DNA of 64,000 nucleotides from assembly GCA_017312345.1 (NCBI GenBank), contig BLAA01000003.1, forward strand, positions 1 to 64,000. The letters run 5' to 3'. The translations under genes were made by a program, and so were the position numbers. The notes under the pieces are model-generated. The model ran no database searches, was not told the DNA's origin, and worked only from the letters and a program-made list of their open reading frames with translations. Positions 47,849 through 57,237 of the stretch are shown here, piece after piece. The stretch's first letter is position 1. Each line of letters starts with the position of its first letter. The stretch comes from Candidatus Denitrolinea symbiosum (lineage in GTDB: Bacteria; Chloroflexota; Anaerolineae; Anaerolineales; Villigracilaceae).

Positions 47849-48969
47849 GATTTCTTCTCCTCGGCCAGCGCCGTCAACTCCCGCGCGATCTCGTCCGCCG
47901 CCTGCGGACGCGCCAGGGCGCGCATGTTGGCGCGCATCGTTTCGAGCGCGGCAGGGTCATCAAGGATGGCGCGGACGCGCGCCGGCAATTCATTGTTCAA
48001 GCGGTCGTCCTCCAACAAAATGGCCGCGCCGCGCCGCGCCAGATAATCGGCGTTGACTTTTTGATAACGCCAGGCGTGCGGATACGGGACAAGCGCAGCC
48101 GGCAAACCAAACAGCGGATACTCTCCCAGCGCGGACGCGCCCGCCCGCGAGACCGCCAGGTCGGACGCGGCCAGCGCGGCGCCCATCTCCTCGTGAAGAT
48201 AGGGGAAGGCGTGATAATCGCGGCGGTTCATTCCCGACATTTCGGCGGCCGCGGCTTCGACGGCCGGCCAGTCCAACTGGCCGCTGACGTGGATCACCTG
48301 CGCGGCCTCCAGCAGGGAAGGCAGATGGCGCAAGACCGCCCGGTTGATGGAGCGCGCCCCGCGGCTTCCGCCGGTGACGAGCAGGACGGGCTTTTCAGCG
48401 CGCAAGCCGAAAACTTTTCGCGCCGAAACGCGGTCCCATTTCAGCAGGCCGGCGCGCACGGGATAGCCCGTCTCGACGACGCGGGCGCGGGCGGGGAAAT
48501 ACGCCCGCGACTCGGAGGCCGTGACCGCGACCCGGTCCGCGAAGCAGGCGACGGCCTTCAGCGCCAGCGCGGGTTCGATGTCGGGAACGTACAGCAGGGT
48601 GGGGATGTCTCTCCCCGCCAGCGCCATCGGCCCGGCCAGGTAGCCGCCGGTAAAGAACAGCGCGCGCGGACGGAACTCGCCCAGGATGCGCCGCGAGGCG
48701 AAGTAGCCGCGCGCCAGCTTCGACAGGTTGCGAGGCAGGGCGCGCAGTCCCACGCCGTGGACGCCCGCGGCCGGGATGGAGCGGAACGCGACCCCCGCGC
48801 GCTTCACAAGGGCCTCTTCCATGCCGCCCTCCCCGCCCACCCACAGGAGTTCCATATTCGAGATCGCAGAGTCACTCTGCAATCGTTCCAGGACGGCGAG
48901 GGCGGGATACACGCCGCCGCCCGTTCCGCCCGCGCAGATCAAGATCCGCACCGAAGGACCTCCATTCAT
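47845..48969 (-). CDS. murG: UDP-GlcNAc--lipid I N-acetylglucosaminyltransferase MurG
   Basis: 374 residues. The N-terminal glycine loop is ICAGGTGGGVYPALAV, where the His usual in GGTGGH is Gly. The acceptor-side stretch is FFTGGYLAGPMALA. The C-terminal donor domain has LVTGGSRGARSIN and SRAGASALGEYPLFGLPAALVPYP. It makes lipid II. Its first about 98 nt overlap the 3' end of ftsW. A GTG at codon 7 (48951) is an alternative start that still overlaps. Confidence 0.95.
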   Translation of the reverse strand: MNGGPSVRILICAGGTGGGVYPALAVLERLQSDSAISNMELLWVGGEGGMEEALVKRAGVAFRSIPAAGVHGVGLRALPRNLSKLARGYFASRRILGEFRPRALFFTGGYLAGPMALAGRDIPTLLYVPDIEPALALKAVACFADRVAVTASESRAYFPARARVVETGYPVRAGLLKWDRVSARKVFGLRAEKPVLLVTGGSRGARSINRAVLRHLPSLLEAAQVIHVSGQLDWPAVEAAAAEMSGMNRRDYHAFPYLHEEMGAALAASDLAVSRAGASALGEYPLFGLPAALVPYPHAWRYQKVNADYLARRGAAILLEDDRLNNELPARVRAILDDPAALETMRANMRALARPQAADEIARELTALAEEKKS

Positions 48970-50125
48970 CGTCGCTTCGCGCTGCCGCGCCGCGCTGGCG
49001 CGAGACGTTCATCACAATTCCGCACGCGGCCAGCATCATGGTCAGGTTCGAGCCGCCCGCGCTGACAAAAGGCAGGGCGTTGCCCGCGAAGGGCATCAAG
49101 CCCACCATCACCGCCATGTTGATCAGCGCCTCCGCGCCGACCCACAGGACCAACCCCGAGGCGAGCAGAGTCCCCAGCATGTCGGGCGCGAGGCGGGCGA
49201 TCGCCAGGCCGCGCCAAATCAACAGGACGTAGAGTCCCATCAGGAAGACCGAGCCGACCAGCCCCAGTTCCTCGACCACGACGGCGAAGATGCTGTCGGT
49301 CGGCGGGACGGGGAGGCCGGTGAATTTGCTGAGCGACTGTCCCAGCCCGCGGCCGAAGACGCCGCCATTGACGATCGCCTCGAACGAGCGCAGGACGTGG
49401 TACGAGGCCTGCGTCGGGTCTTTCAAGCCGAGGAGAAAATCGGCGATGCGCTTCTGTCCCGTCGCGCTGACCTGCACCACCAGCCAGCCGACGAGCAACG
49501 TCACAGCCAGCATGATGAGGATCTGTTTCAAGTCGCCGCCCGCGAGGAAGAAGAGCAGGCCGCCCATCAGCAGGACCGTCCCGGCCGCGCTTAAGTCGGG
49601 CTGTAGAAAGATGAGTCCGCCGAAAATTCCGAGGATGACGCTCAGCGGCAAAAAGCCGAGGCTGAAGATGCGCAGCGAAGCGCGCTTGGCGTACAGCCAG
49701 ACCGCCAGGTAAATAATGCTGATGAGTTTCGCCAGTTCAGAGGGCTGCACCGAGCCTTCAAAGTAGGAGCGCTTGGCGCCGAAGCGGATCTCGTGCATCA
49801 ACAGAACGCCCGCCAGCATCGCGATGGTGAGCAGCGCGACCGGCGCCGCCAGTTTGCTCCAATGGTGATAGTCGAAACGCGACAGCGCGTAGGCTCCCGC
49901 CGCGCCGAGGCCGAGCCAGAGCAGTTGACGGCCGAACATATAGGTCGGCTCCCGCCCCAGCATGTTCAGCGAAAAATCCCACGACGCCGAAAACAGCACG
50001 ATCAGGCCGAAGACAATCAGCCCGATCAGCACCAGAAAGAACGGCGCGTCCACGCTGCGGGCCGGCGCGGGGCGGTCGCTTTTCGCGGCCTGGGCCGGCG
50101 TCGTTACGAAAGTTCCAGCGCCCAT
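48872..50125 (-). CDS. ftsW: Lipid II polymerase FtsW (SEDS family)
   Basis: 417 residues with ten membrane helices. SEDS signatures are FGAKRSYFEGSVQPSELAK, LQPDLSAAGTVL, and GLMPFAGNALPFVSAGGSN near the C-terminus. It polymerises septal glycan with FtsI. It overlaps murD by 22 nt at its start and murG by 98 nt at its end. The basic tail after the last helix (about 45 residues) is encoded largely in that overlap. Confidence 0.96.
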   Translation of the reverse strand: MGAGTFVTTPAQAAKSDRPAPARSVDAPFFLVLIGLIVFGLIVLFSASWDFSLNMLGREPTYMFGRQLLWLGLGAAGAYALSRFDYHHWSKLAAPVALLTIAMLAGVLLMHEIRFGAKRSYFEGSVQPSELAKLISIIYLAVWLYAKRASLRIFSLGFLPLSVILGIFGGLIFLQPDLSAAGTVLLMGGLLFFLAGGDLKQILIMLAVTLLVGWLVVQVSATGQKRIADFLLGLKDPTQASYHVLRSFEAIVNGGVFGRGLGQSLSKFTGLPVPPTDSIFAVVVEELGLVGSVFLMGLYVLLIWRGLAIARLAPDMLGTLLASGLVLWVGAEALINMAVMVGLMPFAGNALPFVSAGGSNLTMMLAACGIVMNVSRQRGAAARSDDEWRSFGADLDLRGRNGRRRVSRPRRPGTIAE

Positions 50126-51501
50126 CTTTTAAACCTTTCTCCGCGTTCCGCAAAATCGGCGAACTCGTCGAAACTTGTGCCGCCGGGCGAGAGCAGGACG
50201 ACGCTGCCCGGCTCCGCCACCTGCGCGGCGCGGTGGATCGCCTCGCGCAGGCCCGCGCAGCGCGTCTGCGTGCGCGTCGCGCCCGACGTTGGGCCGAGCG
50301 CGGCCTCGATGACGCCCGCCGCCTCCCCGAAGAGGATCACATGCTCCACGCGCCGGTGGACGAGGTCTGCCAGGGCCTGCCACGGCAGGTTTTTGTCGCG
50401 CCCGCCGAGCAGAAGCACGATCGGCTCCTCGAACGCGCGGACGGCGGCCATCGTCCGCTCGGGGGCGGTGGCGATCGAGTCGTTATACCAGCGCGCGCCG
50501 TTCCGCTCGCGGACGAATTCCAGGCGGTGTGGCACGCCGCGAAATTCCTCGGCGGCGGTCAACATCGCGTCGAGCGGAAATCCCGCCGCGTGGCCGACGG
50601 CGAACGCCGCCAGCGCGTTGCTTACGTTGTGGTCGCCGCGCAGTTGGATCTTCTCGCGCAGCAGCAGCGGGACGTAGGCGTGACCGTCGCGCAGGGCGAT
50701 CAAACCGTCGTCGAGATAGGCGCCGTCGAGTCCCTCCTCGAGCGGATGGAGGCTGAACCCGAACAACTTCCCGCGGACGCGGGCGCGCTGCGCCCAGCTG
50801 CCCGCGTCGTCACGCCCGAGAATGGCGGCGCTGTTTTCCTTTTGAAAATCCAACAGGCGGACTTTGGCCGCGGCGTAAGCCTCCATCGTGCCGTGACGGT
50901 CAAGATGGTTGGGCGTGATATTAAGGATGGCCGCGATGTCGGTCGAAGCGGTCATCTGCTCGAGTTGGAAACTGGAGATTTCCAGAATGGCGAGGTCGTT
51001 TGGTCTCATCTCATCCACATAGTTGATCAACGGGTCGCCGATGTTGCCGCCGATGAAGACAGACGGCCCGGTCTTCGGTTCGCGGTCTGACGTCTGATAA
51101 GCCTGTTTCGCCATCTCTCCCACGAGCGCGGTGGTCGTCGTCTTGCCTGCCGAGCCGGTGATGCCGATGGTCTTACAGGGCGCGGCCTCGAGGAAGATCT
51201 GCGTGTCGTTCGAGAGAGGGATGCCGCGCTGGACGGCTTCCCTCACGATGGGCAGCGTAAGCGGGATACCGCCCGACGGGCAGACCAGGTCCACGCCGTC
51301 GAGCAGTTCGAGCGGATGCCCGCCGAATTTCCATTCGAGGTCCACGTCGCTGAGCGCGGCCTGGACGGCGCGCATGTCGTCGAGCGGACGCAGGTCGTTC
51401 AAGACAACGCGCGCGCCGTGACGCGCCAGCCAGCGCGCCAGGGCTTGTCCCTGCCGCGCCGCGCCGAGGATGAGTACGCGCCTGCCAGTCCAGTCCGTCA
51501 T
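50104..51501 (-). CDS. murD: UDP-N-acetylmuramoyl-L-alanine--D-glutamate ligase
   Basis: 465 residues from ATG 51501, which overlaps the mraY stop by 4 nt. A longer frame upstream runs inside mraY and is not used. It has the Rossmann start RRVLILGAARQGQALARWL, the ATP loop ITGSAGKTTTTALV, NITPNHLDRHG, and the C-terminal LLLGGRDKNLPW and LLSPGGTSFDEF. It adds D-Glu to the stem peptide. Confidence 0.97.
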   Translation of the reverse strand: MTDWTGRRVLILGAARQGQALARWLARHGARVVLNDLRPLDDMRAVQAALSDVDLEWKFGGHPLELLDGVDLVCPSGGIPLTLPIVREAVQRGIPLSNDTQIFLEAAPCKTIGITGSAGKTTTTALVGEMAKQAYQTSDREPKTGPSVFIGGNIGDPLINYVDEMRPNDLAILEISSFQLEQMTASTDIAAILNITPNHLDRHGTMEAYAAAKVRLLDFQKENSAAILGRDDAGSWAQRARVRGKLFGFSLHPLEEGLDGAYLDDGLIALRDGHAYVPLLLREKIQLRGDHNVSNALAAFAVGHAAGFPLDAMLTAAEEFRGVPHRLEFVRERNGARWYNDSIATAPERTMAAVRAFEEPIVLLLGGRDKNLPWQALADLVHRRVEHVILFGEAAGVIEAALGPTSGATRTQTRCAGLREAIHRAAQVAEPGSVVLLSPGGTSFDEFADFAERGERFKRWALELS

Positions 51502-52490
51502 ACCAGCGCCAACCCAACGCCGACCATCGCGGCCAGCAACCCGATCAGCCAAAACCGCTGAACCACCTGGGTTTCGCTCCAGCCGAGCAATTCAAAATGC
51601 AGGTGGATGGGAGCCATCTTGAAGAAGCGCCGTCCTTTCGTGGAGCGGAAATAGAAAATCTGAATCACAACGCTCACCATCTCGCTAACCGGGATGATGG
51701 CAATGACCGGCAGGATGGCCCACTGCCCGGTCATCAGCGCGACGACGGCGAGCGTCGCGCCGAGGGCCTGCGAGCCGGTGTCGCCCATGATGAGCATGGC
51801 GGGATGGACGTTGAACCACAAATAGCCGAACAGCGCGCCGACCATGAGGAAGCAGAAGCGCGCCACGTAGGTCTGTCCCTGCATGAGGGCGATCCCGCCG
51901 TAGGCCACGAACGCGGTGGCGGCGATGAGTCCGGCGAGGCCGTCCAACCCGTCGGTGAAATTGACCGCGTTCGACATTGAGACAATGATGAAGGCCGCGA
52001 AGGGGATGTACCAAAAACCGAGATCGATCTCGATGGGAATCCCGGGAAAATACAAATCTGGAACCTGTAAAAGATATTTCAAAGCCCAGGCCGTGCCGAG
52101 CGCCAGCGCCGCCTGGATGAGGAACTTCGTCCGCGAGCGCATTCCCTCGCCCTTGCGCGGCCCGCGGATGCCCTCCCAGTCGTCCACCGCGCCCATAATG
52201 GCGAAGCCCGCCATCACCGCCAGCGGCAACAGGATCGAACGCCCGATGCCCGGCACCCCCGTCAGACTGGAGGCGTTAAGGAGCAGGGTGAGCAACATCA
52301 CCGGCGCGATGAACATCACCCCGCCCATGGTGGGCGTGCCCATCTTCACGGCATGATGTCCCGGCTCCTCCACGCGGATGATCTTGCCGACCTTGAAATA
52401 ACGCAGGATACGCAGCAGCGGACTGCCCCAGATGACGGTCATCATAAAGGCCAGCGCGGTCAGGCTGAGCGAGAGGGTCATCTGATTCAC
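51498..52490 (-). CDS. mraY: Phospho-N-acetylmuramoyl-pentapeptide-transferase
   Basis: 330 residues with ten membrane helices. Family motifs are KMGTPTMGGVMFI, AIMGAVDDWEGI (catalytic Asp pair), NAVNFTDGLDGLAG and MGDTGSQALGA. It transfers phospho-MurNAc-pentapeptide to undecaprenyl phosphate (lipid I). It has 4-nt overlaps on both sides with murF and murD. Confidence 0.97.
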   Translation of the reverse strand: MNQMTLSLSLTALAFMMTVIWGSPLLRILRYFKVGKIIRVEEPGHHAVKMGTPTMGGVMFIAPVMLLTLLLNASSLTGVPGIGRSILLPLAVMAGFAIMGAVDDWEGIRGPRKGEGMRSRTKFLIQAALALGTAWALKYLLQVPDLYFPGIPIEIDLGFWYIPFAAFIIVSMSNAVNFTDGLDGLAGLIAATAFVAYGGIALMQGQTYVARFCFLMVGALFGYLWFNVHPAMLIMGDTGSQALGATLAVVALMTGQWAILPVIAIIPVSEMVSVVIQIFYFRSTKGRRFFKMAPIHLHFELLGWSETQVVQRFWLIGLLAAMVGVGLALV

Positions 52491-53914
52491 GAGCGGGCCT
52501 CCAGCGCGGCCGCGATGCGGTCCATGCGCAATCCGTGCGAACCTTTAATCAACACCGCGTCGTCCTTCGATAAATTTCCGCCCAGCCATTCGACGATGGG
52601 TTCCAACTCGTCGAACTCGTGGACGTTTTCCCGCTTCATGCCGAACCTGCGGGCGGCCGCGGCGATCATGCGGGCGCGCGTCCCGAGCGTGAGCAGCACG
52701 TCGGCCACGCGCGCGGCGCGCAGGCCGACCATCTCGTGTCCCTGTCTCTCGTAGAGACCGAGTTCGAGCATGTCGCCCAACACGGCAACTTTGCGGCCGT
52801 CCAACTCGTCCAGCAGGTTGAGCGCGGCCAGCATAGACTCGGGCGAGGCGTTGTAAGAATCGTCCAGCAGCAGCGCGCCGCTTTCGCTCCGCACCGCCAC
52901 CAGCCGCAGCTGGGTGTGTTCCTGGCGCAGGCCTTCGAAAATTTCCTGCCAGTTCAACCCTTCCACCAGGCCGGCCGCGGCCGCGCGCAGGGCGGTATGC
53001 ACGGAATGGCGCCCGATCAACGGGATGTGCGCGTGCAGCGTCTCGGACTGGTAGTGCAGGCGGAAGCGGATTCCGTCCAGGCCGAGTCCCTGGATTTCGT
53101 CCGCCCATAAATCGGCCTCGGGCGAGAGACCATAGAAGAACACGCGGGCGCGGGTTTTCTCTTCCATTTTTCGCGCCCAGGGATCGTCGAAATTGAGGAT
53201 GGCCGTCCCGTCTGGGGCGGGCGGAAGCGCCTGCACCAGTTCGGCTTTGCCGAGGAAGATGGCCTCCTGCGACCCGGCGCGCTCCGCGTGGACAGTGCCG
53301 ATATTGGTGACGATGCCGATGGACGGCTGGGCGATGTCGCACAGGAAGGCAATCTCGCCCGGCACATAGAAACCCATCTCTAATACGGCGCGCTCGTATC
53401 CCGACCCAAGCCGCAGGATGGAAAGCGGCAGGCCGATCTCATTGTTTAAGTTGCCCGGGTTCTTCAGCGTGCGGTAACGCATGGACAGCACTTCGGCCAC
53501 CAATTCCTTGGTGGAGGATTTGCCCACGCTGCCGGTGATGCCGACGACGCGCAGGTTCAGTTTGCGGCGCCAGAAGCGCGCGATCTGCTGGAGGGCGCTG
53601 AGGCTGCTTTCCACGCGCAGGCAGAGCGGAGGGTCGAAGTCCGCCGAGGCGAGGGACGACTCGGGGAATCCGCCGCGCAGATCGAGAGTCCGCAACGAGG
53701 CGTCGGGCAGGTCGCGCTGGACGAGGGCGTAAGAGGCGCCGCGTTTGAAGGCCGCCTCCACAAAGTCGTGTCCGTCCGCTTTTTCGCCGGGGATGGCGAC
53801 GAAGAGCGAGCCGGGGATGGCCTGGCGCGAGTCGACGGCCGCTTCGGTGATGACTTGCTCCGCGTGCGGTCGGACGTTGACGAGGGCTTCGAGAATATCG
53901 GCCAGGGTGAGCAT
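52487..53914 (-). CDS. murF: UDP-MurNAc-tripeptide--D-Ala-D-Ala ligase
   Basis: 475 residues with the N-terminal UDP-binding DSRQAIPGSLFVAIPGEKADGHDF, the ATP loop GITGSVGKSSTKELV, NLNNEIGLPLSIL, and the C-terminal LLDDSYNASPESMLAAL and VLGDMLELG. It completes the pentapeptide. It directly follows ftsI; the murE gene that usually lies between them is absent. Confidence 0.97.
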   Translation of the reverse strand: MLTLADILEALVNVRPHAEQVITEAAVDSRQAIPGSLFVAIPGEKADGHDFVEAAFKRGASYALVQRDLPDASLRTLDLRGGFPESSLASADFDPPLCLRVESSLSALQQIARFWRRKLNLRVVGITGSVGKSSTKELVAEVLSMRYRTLKNPGNLNNEIGLPLSILRLGSGYERAVLEMGFYVPGEIAFLCDIAQPSIGIVTNIGTVHAERAGSQEAIFLGKAELVQALPPAPDGTAILNFDDPWARKMEEKTRARVFFYGLSPEADLWADEIQGLGLDGIRFRLHYQSETLHAHIPLIGRHSVHTALRAAAAGLVEGLNWQEIFEGLRQEHTQLRLVAVRSESGALLLDDSYNASPESMLAALNLLDELDGRKVAVLGDMLELGLYERQGHEMVGLRAARVADVLLTLGTRARMIAAAARRFGMKRENVHEFDELEPIVEWLGGNLSKDDAVLIKGSHGLRMDRIAAALEARS

Positions 53915-53916
53915 GG

Positions 53917-55680
53917 TTAATGGCCTGCGATCTGGAGACGGATGGAATCGGGCGGAATGTCGAGCAGGATGACAGTCTGCTGCGCCATCGCGGAGAAGAG
54001 CGGCGCGGCGGTGTCGTTGGCCCAGATGGACGCGCTGGGGCGGTCGAGCCAGACGTAGATCATAAACTGCGGGTCGTCCACCGGCCCCCAGCCGATGAAC
54101 GAGACGTTGGTCTGGCTGCTGTCGTAGTAGCCGTCCGCGGGAATTTCGGCGGTGCCGGTCTTGCCCGCCACGCGGTAGCCGGGGACGAGCGCCAGCGAGG
54201 CTTCGTGTTCGAGGGACACGGCCAGCATCTCGCTCAGGACGCGGGCGGTCTCCGGGCGGATGGGGGCGCCGGCCGGGTCGAGGTTGATGTTGACCTGCCG
54301 CCCCTCGTTCACCAGCGCGTACAAGACGTGCGGTTTGACCATGCGCCCGTCGTTGGCGAGGGCGGAAGCGGCCATCATCATCTGGATGGGGCTGACGGCC
54401 ACGCCCTGACCGAAGGCGTTCGTGCCGAGGTCGACCGGATACCAGTCCGCGTCGCCCGGGACCTTGAGGCGGCCCGGCGTTTCCCCGGCCAGGTCGATGC
54501 CGGTTGCGCGTCCGATACTGAAGCGCTGCATGTAGTCGTAGAAGACATCCTTGCCCATGTTGGTAGAGAGCCAGGCCATGCAGACGTTAAGGGAGTAGCG
54601 CAGGCAGCCGATCATGTCCTGGTCGCCCCACGGACGGCGGTCCCAGTTCTGGATGGGCGCGCCGCCCACATAGATGATGCCGCTGTCGTGGAAGGGCGTG
54701 TTGGGCGCGACCAGGCCGATGTCCAATGCGGCCGCCATAGTGAAAATCTTGAAAACGGAGCCTGGCTCATACTGCATGGCGATGGCAGGGTTGTACTCGT
54801 AAGCGCGGCTGTAATAATTGCCGTAATTCCAGAATTCGTTCAGGTTCAGGCGCGGCGTGGCGGCCATGGCGAGAATATCGCCGTTGCGCGGGTCCATGAC
54901 GATGATGGAACCGTTTTGCGCGCCGTAATCGAGCAGGGCTTTGTCCAGGGAACGTTCGGCGGCGGCTTGCAGGTCGCGGTCAACGGTGAGGATCAGGGAG
55001 GCGCCGTCTGGCACATGGGGAATCTCGGCGGCGCGGTTCGGGTCCTGCGGCACCCAGGCCTGCACCGGCGTACCGGCCAGCAGGTCGTTGTATTTTTCCT
55101 CCACGCCAAAGATGCCGCGTTTGTCGCGATTGTAAAAGCCGAGAATGTTCGAGGCCAGGTCGTTTTCGGGGTAGCTGCGTTGCAGCGCCGGCTGGAAATC
55201 CAGCCCCGAAAGCGGAGAGGCGTGATAATTCGCCGCGGCTTCCTTTTCCATGTCGTCGCGTTTGGCCTTCAGGGCATCCACCCGGTCTGCCTCCACGTAG
55301 TTTGCCAGCGCGACAAAGTACAAGCCGCCCGGGTTGAGCAATTTCTGGTAAGTCTCGTCGTAATCCAGTCCCAGTTGCGCGCTGACTTCGCGCGCCAGCG
55401 CCTCGGCGTCCGCCATCTCCGGGATGTTGACGCCCACCGTATAGACCGCCTCATTCCCGGCCAACAGGCGTCCCTTGCGGTCATAGATCTGGCCGCGCTC
55501 CGGGTAAAACGTCCGCTTGACCATGGCGTAATCGTCCGCCTGTTCGTTGAACTTTGCCGCCTCCGGACTGACCTGGATGCGGACGATCTGCGCCAGCACC
55601 AATGCCGCGAAGAAAGCCAGCAGCCCGGCCACAAAGACCGAGCGCCAGGCATACTCTCTTCGCATGGAAAATTGCTTCAC
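53917..55680 (-). CDS. ftsI: Septal transpeptidase FtsI (class B PBP)
   Basis: 587 residues from GTG 55680, which overlaps the ftsL-like stop by 4 nt. There is a short cytoplasmic tail, one membrane helix (about 15-38) and a dimerisation domain (RGQIYDRKGRLLAGN). The transpeptidase domain has SxxK (EPGSVFKIF), SxN (YSLNV) and KTG (AGKTGTAEI). There is no C-terminal PASTA domain. It cross-links septal peptidoglycan together with FtsW. Confidence 0.96.
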   Translation of the reverse strand: MKQFSMRREYAWRSVFVAGLLAFFAALVLAQIVRIQVSPEAAKFNEQADDYAMVKRTFYPERGQIYDRKGRLLAGNEAVYTVGVNIPEMADAEALAREVSAQLGLDYDETYQKLLNPGGLYFVALANYVEADRVDALKAKRDDMEKEAAANYHASPLSGLDFQPALQRSYPENDLASNILGFYNRDKRGIFGVEEKYNDLLAGTPVQAWVPQDPNRAAEIPHVPDGASLILTVDRDLQAAAERSLDKALLDYGAQNGSIIVMDPRNGDILAMAATPRLNLNEFWNYGNYYSRAYEYNPAIAMQYEPGSVFKIFTMAAALDIGLVAPNTPFHDSGIIYVGGAPIQNWDRRPWGDQDMIGCLRYSLNVCMAWLSTNMGKDVFYDYMQRFSIGRATGIDLAGETPGRLKVPGDADWYPVDLGTNAFGQGVAVSPIQMMMAASALANDGRMVKPHVLYALVNEGRQVNINLDPAGAPIRPETARVLSEMLAVSLEHEASLALVPGYRVAGKTGTAEIPADGYYDSSQTNVSFIGWGPVDDPQFMIYVWLDRPSASIWANDTAAPLFSAMAQQTVILLDIPPDSIRLQIAGH

Positions 55681-56153
55681 GGAATCACCCCCGCGGCCAT
55701 CCCGCTTGCCGGGCTTTGCAAATACGAGACCACCCAATCCAGCAGCGACTGGGTGTATTCAGGCGGCGTGGACGGCGCGCCCGCCGGCGGGTTCGAAACC
55801 GCCAGCGTCACCGCCGAAGGACGGGCATATCCCGGCGTCACCAGGTAATGAATCTCCCCCGCCTCGGCCGGCCGGTAGCCCAACGCCAGCGCGCGGGCGT
55901 TCATATTATTTGCAGACGACAACTCCGCCAGTTTGGTTTGCAGATTGGCATTCGCGTAGCGGATATCCGCAATCTCGCCCTGCAAAAGCTGGATCTCGCG
56001 TCCGAGGATCGCGGCCTGCGAGGTCACGTCCAAATACAGGGCCGAGACCATCGCCAGCGCCAGCGCCCCAAGCAAAAACGCGCCGGCCCACTGACGCTGG
56101 ATGCGCCACGGAGCCTGACGATGAGCGTGCGTGAGATGGGCGATATTGATCAT
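55677..56153 (-). CDS. FtsL-like division protein
   Basis: 158 residues with a basic N-terminus, one membrane helix (about 24-46) and a coiled coil (LGREIQLLQGEIADIRYANANLQTKLAEL). A Pro-rich C-terminal extension longer than usual for FtsL follows. Position between rsmH and ftsI, with 4-nt overlaps on both sides, is the classic ftsL place. FtsL evolves fast, so the call rests on layout and synteny. Confidence 0.8.
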   Translation of the reverse strand: MINIAHLTHAHRQAPWRIQRQWAGAFLLGALALAMVSALYLDVTSQAAILGREIQLLQGEIADIRYANANLQTKLAELSSANNMNARALALGYRPAEAGEIHYLVTPGYARPSAVTLAVSNPPAGAPSTPPEYTQSLLDWVVSYLQSPASGMAAGVIP

Positions 56154-57070
56154 AGTTTCTCTGCAATTCTCAATTTTGCGCTTCTGGCCCTCGGGTTACT
56201 TTCAATCTCAGCCTCCGAGGGGACGATGGGCTTTCTCGAAATTTCCTTAAGGACGGCCTTGCGTTCTTCCTTGTAGATCGGCGTATACGGCGGGTTGACC
56301 AGGTCGCGGCTCTGCTCGCGGAAGAAGTCCTTGACGATGCGGTCCTCCAGCGAGTGGAAGGAGATCACCGCCAGCCTCCCGCCGGACCTCAGGGCGGCCG
56401 CGGCCTTCGGAAGCGCTTCCGTCACCGCGGCCAGTTCCTCGTTGACGGCGATGCGCAGCGCCTGGAACGTCCGCGTGGCGGGGTGGATTCCCTTTCGGCG
56501 GGGGACCGCCCGCTCGACGACCGCGGCCAGCTGACGGGTAGTCTGGAGCGGCCTCGCGCGGACGATGGCGCGGGCGATGCGGCGTCCGTCCGATTCCTCA
56601 CCGAAGCGGAAGAGCAGGTCGGCCAGCTCGGCCTCGTCCAGCGTGTTGACCAGCGCCGCCGCGGTGACGGGGTTGGCGGGGCTGAAGCGCATGTCCAGCG
56701 GCGCGTCGCGCTGGAACGAGAAGCCGCGTTCGGGAGCGTCGAGTTGCATCGAGGACAGGCCGAGGTCGAGGACGATTCCGTCCGCCGCGTCCCATCCGAG
56801 CCGGCGGAGTTGGTCGGGGATGGCGGTATAGGAGGCCTGGGCCAGATGCGCGCGAGGTCCGAAAGGAGCCAAGGTCTCTCGGGCGAGCGCCAGCGCCTGC
56901 GGGTCGAGATCGAGCCCAAGCAGTTCGCCGTCCGGCGCGCAGGCCTCCAAAATACCGCGAGCGTGACCGCCCGCGCCGACCGTGCCATCCACATAACGCC
57001 CCGAAGCGTGAGGCCGCAACGCGTGTATAATCTCGTGGTAAAGTACGGGCAGATGAGGCGTATTGTTCAT
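56150..57070 (-). CDS. rsmH: 16S rRNA (cytosine1402-N4)-methyltransferase
   Basis: 306 residues from ATG 57070 (MNNTPHLPVLYHEII). An apparent longer frame upstream is translated tandem repeat and is rejected. The SAM motif is YVDGTVGAGGHARGIL. DLGLSSMQLD, GFSFQRDAPLDMRF and the C-terminal ISFHSLEDRIVKDFF are family signatures. It methylates C1402 of 16S rRNA. It is the second gene of the dcw cluster. Confidence 0.97.
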   Translation of the reverse strand: MNNTPHLPVLYHEIIHALRPHASGRYVDGTVGAGGHARGILEACAPDGELLGLDLDPQALALARETLAPFGPRAHLAQASYTAIPDQLRRLGWDAADGIVLDLGLSSMQLDAPERGFSFQRDAPLDMRFSPANPVTAAALVNTLDEAELADLLFRFGEESDGRRIARAIVRARPLQTTRQLAAVVERAVPRRKGIHPATRTFQALRIAVNEELAAVTEALPKAAAALRSGGRLAVISFHSLEDRIVKDFFREQSRDLVNPPYTPIYKEERKAVLKEISRKPIVPSEAEIESNPRARSAKLRIAEKL

Positions 57071-57099
57071 TGGTCTGGGCAAACCCGTTGGGGCAGACC

Positions 57100-57237
57100 T
57101 GGTTGGGCGGGTTGGGCGTCTGCCCCTGGGCGGATTGGGCGTCTGCCTGGGCAGATTGGGCGTCTGCCTGGACAGATTGGGCGTCTGTCCCTGGGCGGAT
57201 TGGGCGTCTGCCCCTGGGCGGATACGCAGATCCGCCC
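57100..57237. repeat. Tandem GC-rich repeats between mraZ and rsmH
   Basis: About six units of 21-24 bp share the core GATTGGGCGTCTG and a flanking GGGCGG/CCTGGGC. The mraZ-side unit (57215-57236) is a palindrome, GGGCGGAT...ATCCGCCC. The array lies in the transcribed spacer and could form a ladder of hairpins in the mRNA ahead of rsmH. Confidence 0.85.
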
